Assembly: GCA_028356125.1 (NCBI GenBank)
Contig: JAOMTZ010000017.1
Coordinates: 1-39,849, forward strand
Source: Candidatus Poseidoniaceae archaeon
GTDB lineage: Archaea > Thermoplasmatota > Poseidoniia > Poseidoniales > Poseidoniaceae
DNA: 39,849 nt
Direction of reading: 5' to 3'
Shown here: positions 14,903-26,500 of the stretch, piece by piece
Layout: each line of letters starts with the position of its first letter
How positions within the stretch are numbered: the first letter of the stretch is position 1
Translations under genes and position numbers: made by a program
The notes under the pieces: model-generated
Told to the model about the DNA's origin: nothing
Database searches by the model: none
What the model saw: the letters and a program-made list of their open reading frames with translations, nothing else

Positions 14903-17517
14903 GACATTCTTGTCCATTCGCCGCTATCACTAACGAGCCAGGATGTTAGTTCCCCGGTAGAGTCAATGTACCATCCAGTCTTACCTTGTTCAGTCCCTGG
15001 GGCTGCTTGCATGACTCCAGTACGTTTTGCTTCATCAGTAAGCCTTGTTCTTAGATCTTCAATTGACTCTTCATTACTTTCTTCTTGAGTGGTGCTTTCA
15101 GCCGCTATTGGGGTTTCAGGTTCAATATTATTTTCTTCAGGTTCAATATCTTTGGTTTCAATCTCAGTTTCATCACTACTTTCTTCATAATCGTGTTCAT
15201 CATCCCAATATTGGCCTTCTTGGCCTTCACCTTTCATTCTACGCATAAGAACAAACATTATCGAAATAAATAGGAAAATAATAATCGATACCAATGTCAA
15301 TGCGGTATTAGAATCGCCTAGTCCTCCTCCAAATAATACCGCATTTACGTCGAAGAATCGTTGTGCAACTAAATCATTCCAGTAAAAGTTGCAAGATTGC
15401 GATGTGCCAGATTGGTCAATTGTAACTTCATAAGTGTCGGCAGATAAATGGCGCACTGAACCAGTTGTGCATTGAATGTCGATTTCATTAGATGGAACTT
15501 CAACTCTATTTCCAACTTGGTCGATAGCGTAGATTCTTATCACCATCGTGCCACCTTCTTCTGGATTTTGAGCAGGTATATCTGCTAGTAATCTGACTGC
15601 TTCTCCAGGTGTAACGACCACATCGATATCATGTGTAGCAGAGCCCGATGTGATTCTAAGATTCCAATCACCTACTTCTCCTCCCTCTACTGTCCAAATA
15701 CCATCTCCTTTGGAGGATGGAGTGATTACGCCTTCAGGGTCTTCAAACTCAAACCCAACACTCGAAGCGAGTGCAATGTTGCCATGCACATCCAATGTAG
15801 AGATAGTAATCTCAATATCTTCACCACTCACAACATCGATACCCTCATCAAAATCTGTAGTTATCTGTCTGGCAATCCCTGCAACTACCTCGATATTTGT
15901 TATAGCAAATACACCTTGAGCCATTGCCCTGAGCTCATGAATTCCAAGTTCCGAAGGGGCCCATTTGTTATCTGCCAATCGAATCTCCATGGTCATATCA
16001 TTGTCGTCAACAACCCAATTAACAGATATCCCATGCAATCTATTACCATATTCGTCTTCAAATAATGGAAGTAAATCTAGAACTCCATCAGATGTGACTC
16101 TTGTTCCACTTTCTGGTAAGATGATTCTAGACAATTCCCCTGGAGTCACTTCTGCAACAATTTCAATTTCATGCACAATCTGTGTTTCATTGTCAAACCA
16201 AGTTGATGAAATTGAATAATTACCAATCAATCCGGGTTGTAATTGAATCGATGAACCTTGACTTTCAGATCCTAGTTCTGAATCTATCACCCATGCGCCA
16301 TTCACAGATTTCGAGTTCCCAGCGGTATCAAATGCTGATAGAGATGCTACAATCGACTCTCCTGAACGTAATTCTTCCTCAGATAGAAGTATTTCAATTC
16401 CAGCAATTAATCCTTGAATTACATTAACTTGAATCGTGGTAGAATACCCTTGGTCTGTTACAGCAATTGTCCATTCACCTACCAGTGATGGAGTCCAAGT
16501 TACTGAATCTCCATCCATTGCTAGTGAGCCAGTGGTTACAGTCCAGTTCGATAAAGGCAAGATTACCTCTCCAGAGTTACCAAGCACATCTGTTCTAATT
16601 GCTGAAACTATGATGGTTGAACCTATTCTAACCTCTGTTGAATTAATCTCAATGCTAAGGCCAGTTGCCTGAGCAGGGAGAACACGGACAAAACCGCTAC
16701 CGGATGCTCCAGAGGTACTATTCACCGAAATATTCCAAAGTCCAGGGGAATTACCAAAATACAGGCCTGTTGGAGAGATGGTTCCATTTTCTGCAGTCCA
16801 TGTTAGAGTTCCAGCTTTGGAAATCTCTACTTCATTGCCCATAGAATCTCTAACTATTGGAATTATGTGAACAGTCATTCCACTTTGGACAGTTAGTCCG
16901 TATGGCAATCCTAGATGTTCAGGACTTCCTGCAACTACATTGAATACAACTTGTATCTCAAGTTCGAGATGCATAATTCGCATGGTGGCATTTCCAACTT
17001 CATCTGGCTTCCATGTATTGTTCTGATAATCTATTTGTCCATTCTGGCAGCGCCAAACTAATTGGCCCAACACAGGGTTGCCTACACGGTCGATTAGAGT
17101 CGCATTCAAATCAATCTCATCGTCTATGCTAACTTCTGTAATACTAATATTGGATTGAATGTCAACCGCTCTTCCTGCTGTCACATCGATTGATGTGCTA
17201 GAATTAACACCGCCGCTCGTCGCAGTGACAATTGTTTGACCTACTTGCCCGGGGGTGAACATCCCTGTGGAATCGATAGTTCCTGAGCTTACAGACCAGT
17301 TTACAACTTCATTAATGGTTGAGCCAGAAGAGTCCTTTACTACTGCTGTAAATCTAACCACCTGGTCTGCAGAGACACTTTGGTCGTGTGAATCAATCTG
17401 AATGCTGGCGGGAGATGCTGCATAAACTGGAGTCGATATTTGGACAATTAATAGAATCATGAGGACTGGAAGAATTCGGTTTTTAACAGAACCCATTTCC
17501 CTATCCACCATAATCAA
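14899..17517 (-). CDS. Ig-like repeat surface protein with C-terminal anchor and Trp-rich tail
   Basis: An 872-residue exported protein. A signal peptide (about residues 8-33, ILPVLMILLIVQISTPVYA) is followed by about eight Ig-like domains of roughly 85 residues, each with a strand like ADQVVRFTAVVKDSSG, then W.....G.I, and a V.aG. linker (Big/invasin-like). A membrane helix lies near residues 738-761 (ALTLVSIIIFLFISIMFVLM) with RRM after it as stop-transfer. The cytoplasmic tail is strongly acidic and ends in a Trp-rich module, GWYIDSTGELTSWLVSDSG then EWTRMS. The same layout is seen in the giant gene 18 bp upstream, so the two are probably co-transcribed. Several starts are possible within the first 8 codons (17517, 17511, 17496). 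Likely a cell-surface adhesin or scaffold. Confidence 0.85.
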   Translation of the reverse strand: MIMVDREMGSVKNRILPVLMILLIVQISTPVYAASPASIQIDSHDQSVSADQVVRFTAVVKDSSGSTINEVVNWSVSSGTIDSTGMFTPGQVGQTIVTATSGGVNSSTSIDVTAGRAVDIQSNISITEVSIDDEIDLNATLIDRVGNPVLGQLVWRCQNGQIDYQNNTWKPDEVGNATMRIMHLELEIQVVFNVVAGSPEHLGLPYGLTVQSGMTVHIIPIVRDSMGNEVEISKAGTLTWTAENGTISPTGLYFGNSPGLWNISVNSTSGASGSGFVRVLPAQATGLSIEINSTEVRIGSTIIVSAIRTDVLGNSGEVILPLSNWTVTTGSLAMDGDSVTWTPSLVGEWTIAVTDQGYSTTIQVNVIQGLIAGIEILLSEEELRSGESIVASLSAFDTAGNSKSVNGAWVIDSELGSESQGSSIQLQPGLIGNYSISSTWFDNETQIVHEIEIVAEVTPGELSRIILPESGTRVTSDGVLDLLPLFEDEYGNRLHGISVNWVVDDNDMTMEIRLADNKWAPSELGIHELRAMAQGVFAITNIEVVAGIARQITTDFDEGIDVVSGEDIEITISTLDVHGNIALASSVGFEFEDPEGVITPSSKGDGIWTVEGGEVGDWNLRITSGSATHDIDVVVTPGEAVRLLADIPAQNPEEGGTMVIRIYAIDQVGNRVEVPSNEIDIQCTTGSVRHLSADTYEVTIDQSGTSQSCNFYWNDLVAQRFFDVNAVLFGGGLGDSNTALTLVSIIIFLFISIMFVLMRRMKGEGQEGQYWDDEHDYEESSDETEIETKDIEPEENNIEPETPIAAESTTQEESNEESIEDLRTRLTDEAKRTGVMQAAPGTEQGKTGWYIDSTGELTSWLVSDSGEWTRMS

Positions 17518-17535
17518 TCAATATCTATCTTATCA

Positions 17536-20500
17536 TTAGTCAGTCCATTCGTCCCAATCTGATGCCCCTGGCTCTCGGTACCACCAAGAACCATTTTCAT
17601 CTTCAGCCCATTCGGTTCCATCATCATCGACTCTATGATCGGTCATCCAATCTTCCTTGACAGGTGCGCTAGGAGGTGGCCCACCCGGTCCTGGTCCACT
17701 TGGGCCAGGTCCACTTGGGCCCACGGCTGCTGGTCTTTGAGGTTCATCTTCATAGTCATCATCATCTTCATCATCTTCGTATTCTGAACTTCCTGATCTA
17801 AGAACCATTATGATGACTACTAAGAGGACCAATACCACAAGTATTGCTAGCACTCCTCCTGCATAATACAAGGTTCCACCGGATTCAAAGAATCCCATGA
17901 AAGTACCTTCGACAACTATTGTATCGGATACTTCAACTCCGTCGACAGAGACAGTAACAGTCTGTTCTGAGTCATCTAAAGTTGTGATAGTCCAGAAACC
18001 ATTCGCCCCTGCTTCGGCAGTCATTCTACCGGTTAGTTTGACCTGTGTTTCAGGAGGTACAGGGATCTCATTTTCCCAGGCATCGAATGTATGAACTTCA
18101 ATTTCAAATGTTTCCAGTTGCATAACCTTCTCATCAACAATTGTCAAATCGATTCTCGATACAGTTTGGTGAGCTGTTACAACAACGGTCCATTCATTCA
18201 ATGCACCACTTGGTGAACGGAATTTGAACGTGTGTTCTCCTGCAGTTGTTGCGCTCCAGTTATAGATTCCAGAACCTCCTTCGATAGTTGATGCAGGGAC
18301 AGCCTTGTTGTTTTGTGTCCATAGGACACTCTCTAAGAATGTATTACCGTCATTATCTGTACCTGTAATTGTAAGGGTGTAAACATCTCCTGCCTTTGCA
18401 GTATTCGCAACAACATCAATGTCCACGCTGACTGCATCTCCGTGTTCGACATTTATTGATACAGTCTGAGAAATATTGTAATCTGATTCAGATATAGCCC
18501 ACGCAGTAATAGTCCAATAACCCTCAGTACTTGCTTCCCATAATCCTCCGTTTCCAACAATTATGTCGGTAATGTTAGTGGCTGATATTACGGATTCAAA
18601 CTCTGCACTATCGTATTCTTCGAGGGTGTATGTAATGATGGAAATATCGATTAGGTTACCATCTGTATCTGCAAGTTGTGGAACAAATTGAAGACTATTG
18701 TCTGCATCAATATTTTGAATCAATTCAACAGGCTGTAGCAGTGTTACGCTGACTAATTCACCTTGTGTTACACCAATATCAAGTTCAACTTCGAGAGTGA
18801 TATTTTCATCAGTATAGGTCGCTACAAGAGTGTATGCGGATTGAGATGAGAATACGGGGACAAACATTGTTGTACTACCATAAGTCATCTCTTGCAGAAC
18901 GCTCTGGTCATTGAACTGAACGTGTTCAATAGACCAGGCTACATTTTCAGTCCATCTATTTCCATCAGCATCATGTGCCTTCACCTTGATTGTTAGTTGA
19001 TCATCAGCGGTAATATTCTGAACTGAATTAGTAGAATCTACTGAATCAATTACCAGCACTAGTCCAGTAATTGCACCTTCACTAACTTGAACGGTTACGC
19101 TGTTTGAGATTCCTGCATAACTTGCGGTCAAGGTCTTGGTTCCACGCTTTTGAGCATGCCATTTAGCAGGTTGCCCCTCGTCGATCATTCCATCGCTGAT
19201 TGTCCAATTAGCAAGTGGTAGCTCTACAGATTGACGATTACCCATAATGTCAATTCGTGTTGTGTTTAACCAAACAATATCATCAGCAGTAACGAATGTA
19301 TCTGAAGCACTAATCTCTAAACTTGCCATAGCGCCATATGTTACAACAATCGGTATGTCAAGTGAGATTCCCTCAGTCGAAACCATACTGATATTGTAAG
19401 TTCCATTTGTTATCGCAAAGTAGGTGCCATTATCTTCTGTGAATGTACCGCCTCCAGCAGTCCAAGTAATTCCTCCACCGTCTTCTAAGTCAAGCATATT
19501 CCCGAATTGGTCATGAAGTGTCCAAGTTAATTGGCAAGTTTCTCCGGCTTTAATTACATCTTCACATCCAGTCGTTGTGTAGTATGACGGCATTCCACCT
19601 AGAACTTCGATGTTTACTGTAACTAATTGCCCATTCCATTCTACAGAAACAGTTTGAGAGCCGGAATTGTAAGGACTGAATGTAGTCCCAGTAATTGAAC
19701 CATTAGACTGGGTGTATGAAATTGATATTCCAGGGACAGTATTTCCATGTTGGTCAACAACGATTGCTACGATAGTAAAGGATTGGTCAGCAGTTATGGT
19801 TTCTTCAGTATCTTCAACCAATAGGGTTGTAGCCGCTCCAGGTGTCACTGTAATGTTTTCACTTGTGCATATTACTCCAAAACAGGCAGTGATCGTGTTA
19901 ACACCCACAAATTCAGGTGTAAACATACCAGTGGTATTGATTGCACCACCACTAGAGGACCAGGTGACATTTTCGCCTACCATTCCACCAAGAGCATTAT
20001 TCAACATGTGTGAAAATTGAATTTGAGTGTCAGCATCTGTTGTTGCTCCTGAAGGAGATACCGATACAGAGTGTACGTCAGTATAATTCATCATAATTGC
20101 AGGTCTAACTTCTAGTGAGTCTTCGCTGGAGTAGAATTCAACATAGTCCGAGATACCAGTAGGTGATGTACCGATAATTACCCATGCATGATCTCCGTTG
20201 ATTAGCATGTTAGAATGGCCGATATCAATCCAAACGTTTGTAGCTCCAGCAACCATAGTTGAGGAGGAAATTGGCGTTATTTCATAATCGACACCTGCGG
20301 TCATTCCCGCAGTAGACCAAGGTGCTCCGGCTTCAGAACTGTTCCATGTTGAACCTGCTTGTGTCCATGAATTTGTCAGTAATCTGTGAACACTTAACGT
20401 CATTGAAGCAGAAGGAGGTGACTCAACATAAAGATTCAATGATGCAGAATGAATCTTGGCGCCAGGAGGTAATGGAATTTGGTCATTATCTAATGCCAAA

Positions 20501-23500
20501 ATCATGCGACACTCGGTGTTCAATCCTTCGCATCCAGTGCCTACTATCAGTGAGTCAGAACCGTGATTCGAATCAGCAAAACCACTACCAATGTATGAGT
20601 CTCTAATGTTTGTGTGACCCAAATTAGCGACTTCATTTCCAGTTTGGAACATGTATGTCCAAGTATGATCATCGTTGTATGAATGGTCTACAGGTGAACC
20701 TATTGCGAATGTTCTTCTGCTCGAGGATGGACCCGGGATTGAGCCATTAATTGCTTGAACCCACCAACTGTATACATCTCCAGCAACCAAGTCTTGTCCG
20801 AAAGTGAATGTCGTACCATTTATCTCACTGTTAATCCAAGACTTGTACTTTGTCTCACCAGCTTCGCTAGCAATCGTAACAACATATCCTGTTGCATTCG
20901 AAACGCTATTCCAAGTTAGTTGAGGCTTATCTAGAGATTCCAAAACCCATGTGCTTGTGTTGTACAATATTGCGCCATCATTAGGATATGTGAGTACAGG
21001 TTGAGCAGGAGGTATTACCCCGTCTACATTGTCTACATAATCTAAAACCAACTCAGGCCTTAGAGTTGAATTGGCTGAATTATCATAGAATGTGTGTCCT
21101 GAAGTTGGAGTTCCAACTGCCTGTAACATAATCGTCATGGTTTGATTATTATTGGCGATATTAGATTGTGCTAAGGATGTAATATCCCATGTTTGTTCTC
21201 CATCAGTCGGAGATACAAGCAGAGTAGAGCGAGTCACTTCAGATGTAGAACACGATGGTGCATTATTCCACGAGATGGTTGTCTCAGTGAACGTATCGCA
21301 TGCGTGAGCACTAACTGTCAACGATGATGTACCAGATACATTGCTTCTAAACAGAGACAATAATGCAGTTGTAGGCGTCATCGCACCAGGGAATGGTAAT
21401 TCTGAAAGATCGAATGTCAGAATAATCTTTGATTCGCCAGACCCACCTGCTGATATTCCAAGGTTAAGTTTCCCGTTGTTCCCAAGTAAGGAGTTAGGAT
21501 TGCTAGAATCAATTGTGGCATCAGGTACGCCAGGTAAAGCCTCGGTTTCTTCAAAGACAGAACCATGATGCAATACCACCGAATTATTTCCTGCTCCATC
21601 ATCAGTTCCAATTATTCCAGGTACTCTGAATGATTTCACATCTGACCATTCACCAAGACGGTGATCTTGTTCAGCTCTTACTCTCCAGTATGACCAATAA
21701 TCACCCCATGATACATTATCTGGAGTGGTATAAGTGAGATTCGAATAATCCCATGTTCCATTGAATGTCGAACTATTTGTTAAGTCATACATCCAAGTTG
21801 TATTTCTGGTAGTAAATGTCGGGCTATCTGATGCCTGCATAACCCATCTTGTTTCGTTTGAGAATGTCAGACCGGACCAGTTCAAGGATACTTCATCAGC
21901 TCCTCGAGGAAGAGATGAAGATTCATTCCAAATTGTCGATCTATCTGCTGGGCTACTCTGTGTAGGTGAACCCGGCAGCCACTGCGTTCCTGTTCTCCAA
22001 GAAAGTTCTAGTTCAGGCCTCTTAGATTCATCAGCAGTGTAATCACTACTTGCGAAGTGCCATTCATCTACAGTGTCGTCGATAACCCAGAACATCAGAT
22101 TGACCATGTCATCTCCTCTTTTGTGGGCATGTTGTACTGCATATGTCACGTCAAATTCTGCGTAATTATCATCATGAGCAACAGATGTAATCTCGAATGG
22201 GGTGTCGCATTTCGGATTACTCCAAGATGAACCGGCTCCGTTAGGTCCGTTCAAAGTTGCATTTTGATTCCAACTATCCTTGACTTCACATATTGCAATT
22301 CTAGCAGTTTCGAGATTAGTTTCCCCTCCACTCAATTTGTGCATAGTTAATGTAGCATTAACGAATTCATAATTCCCTGGTATCGGCATAGATGACCAGT
22401 TAACCATGACCATTGTTTCTGTGTAATAAATCTGTGAACTTGTTAGATTAGACCTTCCAACAATCAATTCTGTGCCGGATTCATATGCGGAACTTGTAGA
22501 TCCAGAATCAACATATGTATCCATAAATACAGCCGGATAATCAAGAGCTTCAACAATCATTCCTTCCTGCAAGGTTATGTTAGCATCTGTTGAGTTGATA
22601 CTACTTCCTGTTTTTGCAGGTATGTGGAATATTGTTTCAGTACCTCTTGAACCCAGTATGTCGTCAGTAATAGGTTGGACAAACCATTCGTAAGAGTCGC
22701 CATCTGACAGGGTAGATGGCGATGTCCAAGTTAGGTTACCAATATCCCATCCTGCGGTTGAATCACGGCTGTCATACATGCTCCAACCTTCTCTTTCATT
22801 CGAGTAATCCTTCCAAATGAATATTCTCCAAGCGTCAACATTGGAAGGGTTAGCATGAGTCCAGGTGAAACTAGGTGTGCTTCCTGGTAGAAGTGCGTGA
22901 GTTGATGTGTCCCAAATTATCTCATCCACGGTTGGATTAGTGTTAGAACCTGCAGATTCCGGAGTTGATGCGTTTCCTGTCGACCAAGTTAGGTTGAGCC
23001 ATGGTTTTTCATTGCTATTGCCACTAGTTGAAGTAAAGATTGTCTGTCCTTCACCAATGGAACCTACGATCATTAGAGAGAGGTGAGAATCACCATTCGC
23101 AAATGCAGCCTGAACTAATTCAGTCACATCAAAGTTCATCCAATCTGCAGATGCACTTGCCTGCACGTCAGACATTTCTCCTCTGTCATTTGCGCTCATA
23201 GCACCCGGTGCCGACCAATTGTTCACTCCGTCGAACGTAGTACCATTTGCACTAGTGTTCCAAGAAACAGATGACGGGTGTATTGATATTGCATTTCCAA
23301 CATCTGAACCAAATTGTGCATATAGGTTGAGAACTGCTTCAGAAATGTGGGCATTCTGTGGGTTAGGTAACTCAGTAAGTGGAATCTTTAGCATCCCAGT
23401 CGCGTTCTGCCCGGTGGTGCTTGTACCAACTCTGAATGTCGATGAGGATGATTGGTCTGTGGTTGAGCCAACTCCTGAGTCTGCAACCCATGTGTCAATG

Positions 23501-26500
23501 AAGTTCGGCAAATTAAGTAACGGCATCGCTTCCCTATGGTGTAATTCAACAGCTGCAGAGTTCGAATCAATGCTCCAGGTTGTTATGTCTGGTAGCAAGA
23601 AATGGAATACATTCGACCAATTACCGATTTGGTTCGTAGTACTAGTAGCTCGAACTCTCCAATGCCATGTTTCTCCAGTGTCCAGAGGTGCCGAGATATT
23701 GTAAGTCATATTTGCAACATCAAAACCAGTATCTGTCCAACTTGTTGCCATTAAAAGGTCAGAAGAGTCAAAGTTAGCAGATGTGTCTAATTCGATAGAC
23801 CACCCTCCGACTGACACTCCTGTTGAAACGTAGTTCCATGAGAATCGAGGGGTATCATTAGGTGCTGGATTAATTCCAGAGTCGACAGACCATGACCCAT
23901 TCAGTGGTGATAGAGGTACAGGGTCTGCAGGCAAAGCATCTGACCCTGGGACATATACGAATGAGATTTCAGGTCGACTAATCGAGTTTGCTTGGTTTGG
24001 ATAGAATAGAGCGTTTCTATCAGCTCCGCTTCCAATACCTAATACTCCAACTATCAAGTCAACAGGCCTTTCTTCACGCATAGCATTTTGAACAGCCAAT
24101 GTAATGTCAAACTCCACATAGTCGCCTGCTGCGTATGAACTGTCTAATGTTTCAGTGTCTTGTAATCCTGCTCTTTCCCATCCCTTTGCTCCAGAGGTTC
24201 CCCATGACGAAGATCCATCAAATGAAGACCATGTTGCTCCCTCTTCTGTCCAGTTGTTTTGTCTGCTTTCCCAGACTGCAACATCAGGGGAGCCAGATGG
24301 GGAATCTGCTAATCTCATTTTTAGAGTTGCAATTTTAACAGCATATCCGTCAGGTAATAGGTGACTTGTCAAGTCGCATCCCATCAAAATCGAAGTTTCA
24401 GATGGGTAGGTATTGTATGAGACCTGCATCTCATCTTCTCCGTTGTAATTAGTAGATGGGGTCCCGCTGTCGATGTATGTGTCAGCACAGTTAGGGGCGT
24501 CGCCTAATGCCGTGGCATTTCCATGAGATAGACGAAGCCTATGGTCGTCATCTTGCAGGTATTCAGATTCTAGTGATGAAACTAGGAACGAAGAGGTAGC
24601 CCACCATGAGTGATGATTAGTGGTATTGTCCTGCTGAGCAACCCTCCAGTGATACATTACTCCAGTATCCAATGCGTCAGCACTACCGATTGACCAACTA
24701 CCATCCGATGGTGCAAATTCTGTTGAAGTACTAGTGTCAAACGAATGTATGATATCTCTATATTCTGAATCTGTGGACAATTGCATTAGCATATTTCCTG
24801 ACCATGAAATAGACCCGTCCCAAGTTAGGGTTGGGGTTTCATTTCCAGATAGATTATCTCCGGTTTGATTCCAAACAGAGTGTCCGTCAAGTGGTGTAAG
24901 GTGGGTAGGTATTGTGGGTGAACTAGATCCCCAATCGTAGGTAATCTCGAGATAAGGTTCGTCGCAAGTGTTTACGTCCTCTTTAGCGCATAGGTCAACA
25001 TATTGCGATGTGGTTTCATCAACTCCCCATGAGGATGCAACCATCATCAATTCTAGGGATTCTGACGCAACTCCGCCCGAACTCTTGATTGCATTATTTT
25101 GATCTATCCAGTGTTGGATCGCCACAGTAAGGTCTGGTTCAATTGTTGATGAAGATTGGTCACCCTCAAAACTTGCAACTGACATAGAAGGAGTTCTTCC
25201 TCCATCATCCCAGTAGTAAGTACCATCATATTTTTTCCATGTAACTCCACCTTCAGTCCAATCTTCGCCATTCATTACATGGAAAGATACATCTGCGGAG
25301 CCTGAGTAAGATACACGCTCCATCACCATGTTAGCTGAGATAATAGTCGAATTGTCGTGCAGACCTATGTCATCCATGTTCAATCTAATAAGGCCGTATT
25401 GGTTTGAACTGGAAGATGAACCTATTCTCATGTTTGTATTAGACCCCATATTGGTGTTTTTAAGAGCATTTGAAGAATCAATAAATGTCTCTTCGATGGT
25501 TGAAACTCCTAGCCCAAGGTCAGCATAATCAATAGCAATTTTACCGTAATTTCCTACCTCCTGGACATCATGATCTGGAAGATGGAAGTATCCAACTTTC
25601 CACTCGCCAATTGTGCCAGTAGAATCGATTGAACGCATTCTGTAGTGCATAGTTGTGGAGTTAGACAATTCGTCTCCGGTGGGTAAAACCATACTTCCAG
25701 TAGTCGAACTCAGTGTGAATAAAGATGAATTATCTTGAGTATTGTAATACCATGTGTCGTCGGCATCGATTTTGAAGTCACTGCTTAGAGACAATTGCAC
25801 TTGGGCTTCTTGGCCGGTCATTCCATCCCAGGATAATTCCGGATTGGATGCTGCAGAAAGAAGGAACGAATTGGAGTCCATTAGTGCAGATCCATCAACT
25901 ACAAAGTTTGGATTAAGAGTGCCACCACTTGTTGCGGTTCCTGTTTGGTGAGTAATTTCCAAAGCAGGTCGTTTTGTGGTTGCAGCAGATTCTGAAAGAT
26001 GACACGAATAAAGTGCTCCAGATGCAGATATCAATAAATCGATAGTTGATCTTGAGTTAATCACAGCATCTTGTACTATTGCTGTAGTGTTGATTGCAAA
26101 CGTATTATTGCCATAGCCTTGGAAAGGCGGTTCCCATTCACCATGGTCGGAATCACCTTCTGCACCACTCAGTCCCCAATTCAATCCAGTATCTGGACTA
26201 TTCCAATTCGCATTTGCTTCATCCCATGACCTCTTCATTCGAGCAGCGTATATTGTGATAGTGTCGATATCGGCTAGGTCAATGCCACATGTCAATTCAA
26301 GCGTGGCGTCGGTTACAACTTCTCCTGATGGGACAGTGTTGTTGAAGGAGATTAAAATTCTAGATTCTCCTGAAGTCGAAGTTCCAAAATCTACAATCTC
26401 ACTGCTACCAAAGTTAGTGTTTGGGCTAGTTGAATCTATTGCTGTATCATTAGTTGCAGATGAGGAGTAAGTCGTTTGTGAAATAATTGGAGAGTCTTCT

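Noticed and set aside
15631-16065. 144-residue plus-strand frame inside the Ig-like surface gene
   Set aside because: Antisense to a continuous 872-codon gene with clear domain repeats; composition looks like reverse translation.
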